A stretch of DNA of 64,000 nt from Citricoccus zhacaiensis (GCF_014645315.1 NZ_BMLQ01000001.1:243665-307664), one strand, 5' to 3'. Shown: positions 50,347-58,223, counted from the first letter of the stretch. Notes: generated by a model from the letters alone, not told the origin. Numbers and translations are program-made.

Positions 50347-50720
50347 GCTGGCAACCGCAGCGCCCTTGCCTGTCCTGCGGTCGTCCGCAGCGTGTGGGCA
50401 AGCGGTGCACTGACTGCGCTGCCGGTCACCGCCGTTCGCACGAGGTGCGCAAACCCGGACGCTCCGCTCGCGCTTCGGGCTATGACGCTCGATGGGATGC
50501 GCTGTCTCGGCGTGCCCGGCGCATACAGGACTGGTGCACCGACTGCGGTCGTCCCGACATGTTGCAGGCGGACCACTTGCCGAGCGCGTGGCACCGCCAC
50601 GAGCGCGGCCTGCCGCTGCGCCTGCAGGACGTCGACGTCGTGTGTGCCGCGTGCAACACCGACCGCGGCAGCTCCCGCCCCGGCTCCGAGCGCTACCGCG
50701 TCGAGTTCGGCGACCGCTGA
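50343..50720 (+). CDS. HNH endonuclease
   Basis: A 125-residue HNH nuclease: two zinc pairs (CLSCG and CTDC near the N-terminus; CTDCG and CAACN later) and the HNH core with DHLPSAWHRH followed by VCAACNTDRG. Phage HNH proteins next to terminase assist cleavage of concatemers in cos-type packaging. Position one gene before the large terminase fits this. Confidence 0.85.
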   Translation: MSWQPQRPCLSCGRPQRVGKRCTDCAAGHRRSHEVRKPGRSARASGYDARWDALSRRARRIQDWCTDCGRPDMLQADHLPSAWHRHERGLPLRLQDVDVVCAACNTDRGSSRPGSERYRVEFGDR

Positions 50721-50835
50721 CCCTCGAGACCTGGGGGGCAGGGGTGACCGCACCCCCGCTGGACTGGCGGCGTTCAGGGCCGGAGCCGAATTGTATCGCC
50801 CATTGTTCTAGCCCTACCGCCTGAAAGGGGGGTCT

Positions 50836-52311
50836 ATGGCCGCACCCGGCCGCAAGGCAGCCGTAGACCCGTCGCCGCTGCCGTTCAGTCCTCGCGCCAC
50901 GGGCGCCGCACGGTTCGTGAGGTTCGCCGAGAAGTTCGTCAAGGTGCCGAAGGGCACCGGCGCCCGCGCTCCGATGCGCATCCGCGACTGGCAGCGCGAC
51001 CTCGCCGGGTCCGTCCTGGACGCCGAGGTGCAGCCCCGCACCGCGGGCTGGCTGCTCCCGCGAGGACAGGGCAAGTCGACCCTCGTTGCTGCCCTTGGGC
51101 TGTACGACCTCATGTGTGGCGAGGAGGGCGCGAGCGTCGTCGTCGTGGCCGTGGACGAGCGGCAGGCGCGCATCGTGTTCAACACCGCGAAACGCATGGT
51201 CGAGCTGTCCCCCGAACTGGAAACCCGGGTGCAGGTCTACGCCGACCGGCTCGTCGTGCCCGCCCGCGGCGCGTCGTTCGCCGTGTTGCCCGCGTCCGCG
51301 CCGTCGCTGGAGGGCCTGGACTTCACGCTCGCGATCGTGGACGAGGCGGGCGTCGTCAGCCGCGACGTGTTCGAGGTCGTCAGCCTCGCAGGCGGCAAGC
51401 GCGAGCGCTCGACGCTGATCGCCATTGGCACGCCGGGCCCTGACCCGGACGACAGTGTCCTCGCCGACCTGCGCAACTACGCCCGCGAGCACCCCGAGGA
51501 CACCTCGCAGGTCTACCGCGAGCACAGCGCCGCCGGGTTCGAGGACCACCCCATCGACTGTGAACACTGCTGGAAGCTGGCCAACCCGGCGCTCGATGAC
51601 TTCCTGTATCGCGATGCGGTGCGCGCGCTGCTGCCTCCCAAGACCCGCGAGTCGACATTCCGGCGCGCCCGGCTCGGGCAGTGGGTGACGGACACGTCCG
51701 GCGGGTTCCTGGCCGACGGCGTGTGGGACGGCCTCGCCGAACCGCGGCCGATCCCGCCCGGTGCCGACGTCATCGTCTCGCTCGATGGGTCGTTCAACAG
51801 CGACTCGACGGCGATCGTCGTCGCCACCGTGGACCGCAGGCCGCACTTCACCGTCGGCGGGCTGTGGCAGGCACCGCCGGAGCTGCCGGGCTGGCAGGTG
51901 CCGGTGTTGGAGGTCGAGGACCGTATCCGCGAGCTGGCCGAGACATTCAACGTGCGCGAGGTCGTCGTTGATCCATTCAGGTGGCAGCGCACCATGCAAG
52001 TCCTGGAGGCCGACGGCCTGCCCGTCGTGTCCTTCCCCTGGTCGGCGTCCCGCATCACTGCGGCAACGGCCGACTTCTTCGGCGCGTGTGTAAACGCCGG
52101 GCTGACGCACGACGGCGACGCACGTCTCGCCGCGCACATCGGCGCCGCCGTCGTCCACGAGGACAGCAAGGGCGGCATCCGCCTGGACAAGGCCAAGCGC
52201 CGCGGCCGAAAGATCGACCTCGCCGCGGCCGCCCTCATGGCGCACAGCCGCGCCACGTGGCTGGCGACGCGCCCTCAAAAACGACGACGTGCAAGGAGCT
52301 TCCGCACATGA
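50836..52311 (+). CDS. Terminase large subunit
   Basis: A 491-residue DNA-packaging motor. The ATPase has Walker A LPRGQGKST (about residues 75-83) and Walker B FTLAIVDEAG (about 161-170). The nuclease domain includes VIVSLDGSFNSDSTAIV (about 315) and VVVDPFRWQRT, with acidic metal ligands. Length matches complete phage TerL proteins and nothing is truncated. GAAAGGGGGG precedes the ATG. Stop overlaps the portal start. Confidence 0.93.
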   Translation: MAAPGRKAAVDPSPLPFSPRATGAARFVRFAEKFVKVPKGTGARAPMRIRDWQRDLAGSVLDAEVQPRTAGWLLPRGQGKSTLVAALGLYDLMCGEEGASVVVVAVDERQARIVFNTAKRMVELSPELETRVQVYADRLVVPARGASFAVLPASAPSLEGLDFTLAIVDEAGVVSRDVFEVVSLAGGKRERSTLIAIGTPGPDPDDSVLADLRNYAREHPEDTSQVYREHSAAGFEDHPIDCEHCWKLANPALDDFLYRDAVRALLPPKTRESTFRRARLGQWVTDTSGGFLADGVWDGLAEPRPIPPGADVIVSLDGSFNSDSTAIVVATVDRRPHFTVGGLWQAPPELPGWQVPVLEVEDRIRELAETFNVREVVVDPFRWQRTMQVLEADGLPVVSFPWSASRITAATADFFGACVNAGLTHDGDARLAAHIGAAVVHEDSKGGIRLDKAKRRGRKIDLAAAALMAHSRATWLATRPQKRRRARSFRT

Positions 52312-53630
52312 CAGACACCCTCACCGCCCTATCCCAACAGCTCGACGCGGGGACCGCGCAGCGCGCCCGCTATGACGCCGCGTACGAGGGCCGCTCGCCG
52401 ATGTCCTACCTCGCACCCGCGGCGAAGGTCGCCCTCGGCAGCGGCTTCAACGCCCTGGGCTCCAACGTGTGCCGCGTCGCCGTGACCGCGCTCGCCGAGC
52501 GGCTACGCGTGACCGGCTTCACCGTCGACGGCGCGGCTGCTCCCGAGCTGTGGGCCGCATGGCTGGCGAACGACTTGGACCAGCTCGCCGGGACGGCGCA
52601 CCGCGAGGCGCTCGTGCACGGCGCGAGCTACGTCATCGTGTGGGCCGACGCCGAGGGCGCCCCGCTCGTGACGATCGAGTCCGCCCATCAGGTGACCGTG
52701 CAGCGCGACCCGGCGACCCGCCGCGTCGTCTCGGCGCTGAAGCGCTGGGGCACGCCGACCGGCACCGAGGCGATCCTGTACGGGCCCGAGCAGGTCATCA
52801 AGTACCGCAGCGACACCGTCGGCGCCGCATCCGCCGGGCAGTTCCGCGTCGTCGAGTCGCTGGACAACCCGCTCGGCGTCGTGCCCGTCGTCGAGCTGGC
52901 GAACACCGACCGGCTGCTCGGCGGCGGTGCTAGCGAGCTGGCCGACCTGCTGCCCCTGCAGGACGCGCTCGACAAGCTGCTCGCCGATCTGCTCGTCGCG
53001 AGCGAGTACTACGCGCGCCCGCGGCGCTGGGCGACCGGCGTCGAGCTCGAAGAGGTCGAGGAGCTGGACGAGGACGGCGAGCCGACCGGCGAGCTGGTCG
53101 CGGAAAACCCCTTCCCCGAAGGGGACCGCATGCTGCTCGCTGAGGACCCGGCCGCGAAGTTCGGCAGCCTGCCCGCGGCCGACCTGAAGGCGTACGAGTC
53201 CGCTCTCGCGGTCATCACCTCACAGATTCAGACCGTGGCCGGGCTGCCCGCCCACTACCTCGGCGTCAACAGCGTGCAGCCGCCAAGCGCGGACGGCCTG
53301 CGCGCTGCCGAGGCGTCGCTGACCGCTCGCGCCGAGGCTCGGCAAGCGACCTTCGGCCGCGCCTGGGAGAAGGTGGCGCGACTGATGCACGGCATCCTGA
53401 CCGGCAGGTTCGACGCCGAGGTCCGCGTGAGCTGGGCCGACGCCGCTACCCGCTCGATCGCGCAAGAGGCCGACGCCGTGACCAAGCTCTATCAAGCCGG
53501 GTTGCTGCCCGCGTCCTACGCCCTGGCCCGGCTCGGCTACGGCGCCGACGAGGTGGACGCGATCCGCGCCGCCCGCCGGGCCGAAGCGCTCGACAACACC
53601 GGCACGGACCTCGGCGAGCTGCTGGCATGA
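52308..53630 (+). CDS. Portal protein
   Basis: A 440-residue SPP1-gp6-like portal: YEGRSPMSYL at the start, LVHGASYVIVW, TVQRDPATRRVVSALKRWG, and the long C-terminal clip/wing region (GLPAHYLGVNS, ARAEARQATFGRAWE). It forms the dodecameric ring through which TerL drives DNA. Start ATG overlaps the terminase stop (ATGA). Confidence 0.9.
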   Translation: MTDTLTALSQQLDAGTAQRARYDAAYEGRSPMSYLAPAAKVALGSGFNALGSNVCRVAVTALAERLRVTGFTVDGAAAPELWAAWLANDLDQLAGTAHREALVHGASYVIVWADAEGAPLVTIESAHQVTVQRDPATRRVVSALKRWGTPTGTEAILYGPEQVIKYRSDTVGAASAGQFRVVESLDNPLGVVPVVELANTDRLLGGGASELADLLPLQDALDKLLADLLVASEYYARPRRWATGVELEEVEELDEDGEPTGELVAENPFPEGDRMLLAEDPAAKFGSLPAADLKAYESALAVITSQIQTVAGLPAHYLGVNSVQPPSADGLRAAEASLTARAEARQATFGRAWEKVARLMHGILTGRFDAEVRVSWADAATRSIAQEADAVTKLYQAGLLPASYALARLGYGADEVDAIRAARRAEALDNTGTDLGELLA

Positions 53631-54151
53631 ACACCGCGACGCAGACCCGCCTCGCGGACATGATCGTCGCGCAGCTCGTGGCCCTCGTGGAACGGCACAC
53701 CGCCGGGCGCCTCACGGACGCCGCGTTCGAGGCCGCCGCCGTGGCGCTGCTGACCCGTGCGCAGGCGCAGGGCGCGGCCCTGGCGGACATCGCCGCAGCC
53801 GCCGAGGTGGGGCGCCTGCGCGGCACGGTGCTGGCCGCGATCGGTCTGGAGGTCCGCGAGGACGCCGCCGGCCACGCCCGCGCCGAGCTGGCCGCCGCTC
53901 GCGCCCGCCCCGAGTGGGACACCGACCCGGTTGCAGCGGCGACCGTGCTCGCGTCCGCCGTGACGCTGGCAGCGGCGCAGGAGGCCACCGACCGCGCGTA
54001 CCGCGAGCACGGCGTACGGCAGTGGGTCCGCGTGCCGAACGTCGGCGCCTGCGAGCTGTGCCAAGAGCTTGCCGACATGGGACCGGCGCCCGCGGGCGTG
54101 GAGCCCTATCACCACAAGGGGTGCGGCTGCTCGTCGCGCCCCGTCAACTAG
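53627..54151 (+). CDS. MuF-like minor head protein
   Basis: A 174-residue protein, mostly helical (AAEVGRLRGTVLAAIGLEVRE), ending in the MuF/gp7-type metal motif: WVRVPNVGACELCQELAD ... YHHKGCGCSSRP. It overlaps the portal gene by 4 bp, the usual position for this head protein. MuF proteins are injected or head-internal in other phages; the role here is inferred. Confidence 0.82.
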   Translation: MNTATQTRLADMIVAQLVALVERHTAGRLTDAAFEAAAVALLTRAQAQGAALADIAAAAEVGRLRGTVLAAIGLEVREDAAGHARAELAAARARPEWDTDPVAAATVLASAVTLAAAQEATDRAYREHGVRQWVRVPNVGACELCQELADMGPAPAGVEPYHHKGCGCSSRPVN

Positions 54152-54165
54152 CCCGAGGAGATCAC

Positions 54166-54639
54166 ATGACCACCGACCTGACCAACGCTGACGGCACCCC
54201 CGCCGAGGAGCTGCCGACCACCACGGCGGACGACAACGCAACGCCCGCCGCTGACAGCGACGCAGACGCCCCGGAGACGCCCGAACAGGACGCCGAGGCC
54301 ACCGAGGACGGCGAGACCTTCCCGCGCGCCTACGTGGAGCGCCTGCGCGCTGAGAGCGCCCGCTACCGCGACCGCGCCAAGGCCGCCGACGGGCTCGCGC
54401 AGCGTTTACACACGGCGCTCGTGGAGGCCACCGGCCGACTGGCCGACGCGTCCGACCTGGAGTTCGACGCTGCGCACCTGGACGATCCCGAGGCGCTGAC
54501 CGCCGCGGTTGACGACCTGCTCGCGGCGAAGCCGCACCTTGCGAACCGCACGCCGCGCGGAAGCGTCGGGCAGGGCGCCGTACCGTCCGGCGACGGCAGC
54601 GCCGTCTCCCTCCTAGGGATGATGCGCCCCAATGCTTGA
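54166..54639 (+). CDS. Scaffold-like acidic coiled-coil protein
   Basis: A 157-residue protein: a Thr/Asp/Glu/Ala-rich acidic N-terminus (1-48), a coiled-coil segment (YVERLRAESARYRDRAKAAD) and a short tail. Position between the MuF-like gene and the capsid gene matches phage scaffolding proteins. GAGGAG site. Confidence 0.75.
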   Translation: MTTDLTNADGTPAEELPTTTADDNATPAADSDADAPETPEQDAEATEDGETFPRAYVERLRAESARYRDRAKAADGLAQRLHTALVEATGRLADASDLEFDAAHLDDPEALTAAVDDLLAAKPHLANRTPRGSVGQGAVPSGDGSAVSLLGMMRPNA

Positions 54640-54820
54640 TCCCCGCACCGTCGCCGACGAGCTGGACGACGTCGTCGCCGTGATCCGGCGGGCCGACGAC
54701 GTCGACGACCTCGGGGCCGCCGAGCGCAAGCTGCGCGCCCTGGCCGACCAGCTGCGCCGCGAGGCCGCCGAGCCGCCCGCAAGAACAGCCTATTCACAGC
54801 GCGGACTAACGGTTATCTAA
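54632..54820 (+). CDS. Small coiled-coil element protein (62 residues)
   Basis: A short helical protein (VADELDDVVAVIRRADDVDDL, AERKLRALADQLRREAAE) overlapping the scaffold-like gene by 8 bp. Not recognised; a head-assembly accessory is plausible by position. Confidence 0.55.
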   Translation: MLDPRTVADELDDVVAVIRRADDVDDLGAAERKLRALADQLRREAAEPPARTAYSQRGLTVI

Positions 54821-54846
54821 CCGCGATCTAAACGCATTCATTCTTC

Positions 54847-54875
54847 GACCCCGTAGCCCTGGCGGCTGCGGGGTC
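54847..54875 (+). terminator. Hairpin upstream of the capsid gene
   Basis: GACCCCG-TAGCC pairs with GGCTG-CGGGGTC around a short loop, in the 117-bp gap before the major capsid gene. It may be a partial terminator or an RNA processing/stability element. Confidence 0.5.
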
Positions 54876-54937
54876 GTTGGCGTGCCCCGGTGGCCGTCAA
54901 ACAATCCCTATTCCTGACACCCCGAAAGGGCATTCAC

Positions 54938-55771
54938 TTGTCTACTTCCACCACCACCGCGCCCACCCTGACCCGCGAACAGGTCGCGAACCTGCTCGTG
55001 CAGCCTCTCGAAGCTGCATCCGTCGTCATGGCCGCCGGACCGACCGTGTTCGACTCCTCCGAGCCGCTGCGCATCCCGACCCTCACCGCGGGCACCGCCC
55101 CCGGCTTCGTCGGCGAGGGCGAGCTGATCCCGACTGACGACGTCGAGTTCGACGAGCTGAAGCTCATGCCGTCGGATCGCAAGAGCCTGAAGGTCATCAC
55201 CCGGTACACCGCCGAGCTGGCCCGTCAGTCCGTCATGGGCCTCGACGCCGTGCTGCAGGCCCGTCTCGTCAACGACGTGGCGAACAAGCTGGATAGCGCC
55301 CTGCTCACCGGCGACGGCGCCGACGGCTCGATCACCGGCATCATCAACCAGCCCGGCGTGCAGACCGGCACCCTGGACGTCGCCGACCCGGACTCGCTGC
55401 TCGACGCCCTGGCCCTTGCGCACGCCGCCGAGGTCACCCCGTCGACCTGGATCGTCAACGCCGCCGACTACATCGCCCTGCGCAAGCTGAAGGGCGCCGA
55501 CGGCCGCGGGCTGGTCCAGACCGACATCACCGCCGACGCCGCCCAGCGCCTCCACGGCACCGGCGTCATCGTGACGAACAAGCTGCCGCAGGGCACCGCC
55601 GTACTGGCGAACATGTCCGAGGTGGCCGTCGTCCGCGACACCAACCCGACCGTGACCGTCCTGTCCGAGCGGTACGCCGAGTACGACGAGATCGGCCTGC
55701 GCGTGACCTCCCGGTTCGACCTGGGCCTGCTGCGCCCCGAGGGCGTCATCGTCCTGACGGCGGGCGCCTGA
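54938..55771 (+). CDS. Major capsid protein, HK97 fold
   Basis: A 277-residue capsid protein with the HK97 family pattern: VMAAGPTVFDSSEPLRIPTL near the N-arm, GEGELIPTDDVEFDELKLMP (E-loop region), and the P-domain/spine helix DAVLQARLVNDVANKLDSALLTGDG. The TTG start at 54938 (STSTTTAPTL) has GAAAGGG at 7-bp spacing; a GTG at 54890 would add 16 residues but lacks a site. No long delta domain is present, in line with a separate scaffold gene. Confidence 0.92.
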   Translation: MSTSTTTAPTLTREQVANLLVQPLEAASVVMAAGPTVFDSSEPLRIPTLTAGTAPGFVGEGELIPTDDVEFDELKLMPSDRKSLKVITRYTAELARQSVMGLDAVLQARLVNDVANKLDSALLTGDGADGSITGIINQPGVQTGTLDVADPDSLLDALALAHAAEVTPSTWIVNAADYIALRKLKGADGRGLVQTDITADAAQRLHGTGVIVTNKLPQGTAVLANMSEVAVVRDTNPTVTVLSERYAEYDEIGLRVTSRFDLGLLRPEGVIVLTAGA

Positions 55772-56085
55772 TGACGGCCCCCACTGGCGCCGACGTGGCG
55801 GCCTTCCTGGGGGCCGCCGATGACACCGAGCTGACCGCCCTCGCAGACGAGCACGTCGCCGTCGTCACGACCATGGTCCGCGCCTACACGCGCGGCGGAG
55901 GCTTCGCCGCGGGTACGCCGAACGACGAGCTGGCCGCCGTCATCACGACGGCGACCGCCCGGCTCGTGGCCAACCCCGAGCAGGTCGGCTACAGCGTCGG
56001 CAGCGTCCGGCAAGACGCCGGGTTCAAGGGCTTTTCCCTGGCGGAGACGTTCGTCCTGAACCGCTATCGGCGGCGGTCGGCGTGA
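55771..56085 (+). CDS. Head-tail connector (gp6/gp15-like adaptor)
   Basis: A 104-residue helical protein; VAAFLGAADDTELTALADEH and VITTATARLVANPEQVG followed by GFSLAETFVLNRYRR fit the phage adaptor ring that binds the portal. Start overlaps the capsid stop. Confidence 0.8.
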   Translation: MTAPTGADVAAFLGAADDTELTALADEHVAVVTTMVRAYTRGGGFAAGTPNDELAAVITTATARLVANPEQVGYSVGSVRQDAGFKGFSLAETFVLNRYRRRSA

Positions 56086-56411
56086 TGATCCTGCACGACC
56101 GCATCGAGACCGTGCAGCGGATCGAGACCGGCGATTGGGATGACTACGGTAATCCCATCGTCGATGAGGTCCGCGTCCCCACCCGCGCCGCACTGCAGCC
56201 GATGGACAGCGACGAAATGACCGCCGCCGACCCCGGCGCGCAGGTCGTCACCCGGTACCGGCTCATTCTGCCCGCGTCCTCCAAGATCACCGCTCGCGAT
56301 GCGATCCACCACGGCGGCAGGACATACGAGGTGCACGGCGACATCGCGCCGCACACGATCCGCGGCCGCGTGCACCATCACGAGGCCGTCATCGTCCGCA
56401 CGATGGGCTGA
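56085..56411 (+). CDS. Head-closure (stopper) protein
   Basis: A 108-residue beta-rich protein of the SPP1 gp16 / head-closure type: short strands throughout with ARDAIHHGGRTYEVHGD near the middle. The ATG overlaps the adaptor stop (TGATG); a GTG three bases earlier is an alternative. It is the last head gene; the next genes in a tailed phage would be tail completion and tube genes, which are absent. Confidence 0.78.
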   Translation: MILHDRIETVQRIETGDWDDYGNPIVDEVRVPTRAALQPMDSDEMTAADPGAQVVTRYRLILPASSKITARDAIHHGGRTYEVHGDIAPHTIRGRVHHHEAVIVRTMG

Positions 56412-56420
56412 CACACAGAC

Positions 56421-56458
56421 GCGCCCCGCTAGCCCTTGATGGGCTGGCGGGGCGCTTT
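56421..56458 (+). terminator. Terminator of the capsid operon
   Basis: GCGCCCCGC-T-AGCCC pairs with GGGCT-G-GCGGGGCGC around TTGAT and is followed by TTTCG. It sits 9 bp after the last head gene. Confidence 0.85.
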
Positions 56459-56473
56459 CGTGCGTCCTGGCGC

Positions 56474-56605
56474 CTACTGGCCCGCGGCGGCCAGCTCGTC
56501 GACAAGCGCGTCGAACCTGTCCGCCTCCAGCAAGTGCCCCACGTGGGCGTAGAGGATTTCCGACACGTGGCCGATGGATTCAGCGTCGAGGTAGGTCGTG
56601 CTCAT
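56474..56605 (-). CDS. Small acidic element protein (43 residues)
   Basis: A short leftward ORF opposite to the structural genes: starts MSTTYLDAESIGHVSEIL and ends ELAAAGQ, mostly helical and acidic. The ATG has AGGAG with good spacing, which supports expression. Unknown; size and orientation would suit a regulator or antitoxin-like partner. Confidence 0.5.
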   Translation of the reverse strand: MSTTYLDAESIGHVSEILYAHVGHLLEADRFDALVDELAAAGQ

Positions 56606-56784
56606 GGTGTGTGCTCCTGTACCCGGCGCCCCGGCGGCGCCGTCGAGAAGAACTGTAGCGGTGCTTATATCAGAGAACAATCCCGTGCGCAAGTCGACTC
56701 GCGCGGGTCGATTCCCGCTCTCCCACTAGGAGTGCGGGGCGACTCTGCCAAGTAAGCGGGGCGGATATTCGCTAGCCTGCAGTG

Positions 56785-57687
56785 GTGACATCCTCGGACG
56801 AGCGCAATACGCGCTACATTGACTCCACCGCCTGGTTCGGCACGGTGAGCCAATTCACCGCGATTCTCGAAACGCTGGAGAAGGCCTTGGTCCAACTGGC
56901 AAAGCAAGAGAATGAAGAAGTGATCGCGAGCCTTGAGAAGGAACTAGAGAAGAACAAGACGAGGCTGGATGATACAAGCGACCAGACCGCATCGGGGGCC
57001 CGGCCCATGTCCCCGTATGAAGCTGTGATCACGCGAAATGAGTACGAGATAGCGTTGCATAGACGTGACAGCGCCATTGTGCTCGACATGGTGGCCACTC
57101 GTCCCAGAGTGAGGGACGAGATTTCCGGAAGTGCCGCTACGCTGGGCGACCGGATAGCCCGTGAGCCCTATGACTCGTTGACCGTGACCTTCTACGGTTC
57201 CAGTCCATATACGTCCCGCGTCGACCTCAAAGCAGATAGGCGCAGAGGCCTGAGCATCAACATCTCGTCCGCCTCACGGCAGTGGTCGAATGGCACCATC
57301 AAGGAACTGGAGGACACGGTTAGGCGTGGAACGCCGTGGTTTGGGCGTCAGTTGACTAGTTTCCGTTGGCTGTTTGGCGCTCTAACTGTGCTTGGCGGTG
57401 TCGCATTCCTGGGTGCGACTGTCACCAGTGATGCGTTGCGCGCGTTCATGTCCAGCCTCGTCGCCATGCCCGTAGGTTTCATCGGCCTGTTTGCATTATT
57501 TGTCATGCTGCCCGCCGCGGGTGCCGCCGCAATCATTCATCGTGTTGCGCCGCTCTTTGCACTCAATCTGGGTGCAGAAACTCCGTTCAGGGACCGTCAG
57601 CTTCCCCGCATGTTATTCGGTATCGGTGTCGGAATTATCAACGTTGCTTTGGCTCTTGCCCCCGCACTGCTATTCCCCGCGGGGTAG
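56785..57687 (+). CDS. Three-helix membrane protein with coiled coil, likely element cargo
   Basis: A 300-residue protein of unknown function. Residues 1-65 contain a coiled coil (ASLEKELEKNKTRLDDTSDQ), about 75-190 a soluble domain, and the last 115 three membrane helices (LFGALTVLGGVAFLGATV, VGFIGLFALFVMLPAAG, IGVGIINVALALAPALL). It is visibly less G/C-rich than its neighbours, as expected for recently acquired cargo. Placed alone at the far end of the element, it could act in superinfection exclusion or abortive infection. A GTG at 56782 is an alternative start. Confidence 0.75.
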   Translation: MTSSDERNTRYIDSTAWFGTVSQFTAILETLEKALVQLAKQENEEVIASLEKELEKNKTRLDDTSDQTASGARPMSPYEAVITRNEYEIALHRRDSAIVLDMVATRPRVRDEISGSAATLGDRIAREPYDSLTVTFYGSSPYTSRVDLKADRRRGLSINISSASRQWSNGTIKELEDTVRRGTPWFGRQLTSFRWLFGALTVLGGVAFLGATVTSDALRAFMSSLVAMPVGFIGLFALFVMLPAAGAAAIIHRVAPLFALNLGAETPFRDRQLPRMLFGIGVGIINVALALAPALLFPAG

Positions 57688-57724
57688 TTGAATGCGCCCG
57701 GCACAATATAAAGATACGCTCACC

Positions 57725-57754
57725 AGGTATCCACCCGATTCCGGATATTGACGG
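57725..57754. other. Right attachment-site hybrid, tadA N-terminal side
   Basis: Element sequence AGGTATCCACCCGA (57725-57738) meets the TT core (57739-57740), then tadA sequence CCGGATATTGACGG. Joining 47869 to 57741 gives codons for VNIRKFVV across the scar, the expected TadA sequence. Confidence 0.8.
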
Positions 57755-58223
57755 ACCAATGCCGGCGAGTGATATCCGGGATGACCACGTGCAGGCGTGA
57801 ACCGTCCGGCAGGGCCGCATCCACGAACGGGGAGGACAGGTCCAGGCGGCGGCCCGATGACTTCAGCATGCGCTCGACCAGATCCCGGACGTTCTCCTCG
57901 GTCAACGAGATGTTGGTCAGCTCGGACACACCGCCCCGCGCGCAGAACACGGCCGTGGGCGAGTTGATCCAGATCTCCTCGACCGTATCGTCGTCCAATA
58001 GGGGCTGGAGCACGCCGAAACCGGCAACGGAGTCGAAGACGGTCTTCTCCGCGTCGTCACGGTCCGGCAAGAGCGGCAGTGAACCGATCAAGGAGCGCGC
58101 GTCATAGTCCGCCGTGGCGGCTTGCACCAGACGGCGCATCTCCTCCGGCTCACGCTGCGGATCCATGCCCCGTCGGCGGATCAGCTCGCGGACCTCATCC
58201 TCGAGAATGCGGATGGCTTCCAT
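57741..58223 (-). pseudogene. tadA: tadA/cpaF ATPase, N-terminal fragment (gene split by mobile element)
   Basis: The first 161 codons of the pilus ATPase: N-terminal domain with GFGVLQPLLDDDTVEEIWIN and LPDGSRLHVVIPDITRRH, the segment just before the ATP-binding core. The ATG at 58223 has a strong GGAGGGG site. As it stands the frame runs on into the element for six codons and stops at 57720-57722. Alone it lacks every nucleotide-binding motif. With the fragment at 47129-47869 it makes a 407-residue TadA. Confidence 0.92.

Larger units (their letters stand above)
47868..57740. mobile_element. 9.87-kb integrated capsid-encoding phage-satellite-like element
   Basis: An inserted element bounded by a shared TT core (47868-47869 and 57739-57740) inside tadA. 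Gene order: large serine integrase, a 405-bp palindrome-bearing gap, two small genes, HNH nuclease, terminase large subunit, portal, MuF-like protein, scaffold-like protein, a 62-residue ORF, HK97-type capsid, two connector proteins, a terminator, a 43-residue leftward ORF and a three-helix membrane protein. There is no tail, baseplate, lysis, replication, repressor or recognisable small terminase gene. Self-sufficient phage growth is therefore unlikely. The set fits a satellite that builds and fills its own capsid and borrows tails and lysis from a helper, or a decayed prophage. Intact, tightly overlapping structural genes favour the first. Confidence 0.9.

Noticed and set aside
47868-57740. 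Complete prophage
   Set aside because: Exact ends leave no room for tail, lysis or replication genes.
47871-57746. CCGGAT direct repeat (47871-47876 and 57741-57746) as the recombination core
   Set aside because: It is the most obvious repeat at the two ends, but joining there adds one base and shifts the tadA frame. The adjacent TT core restores the frame and gives a symmetric attP.
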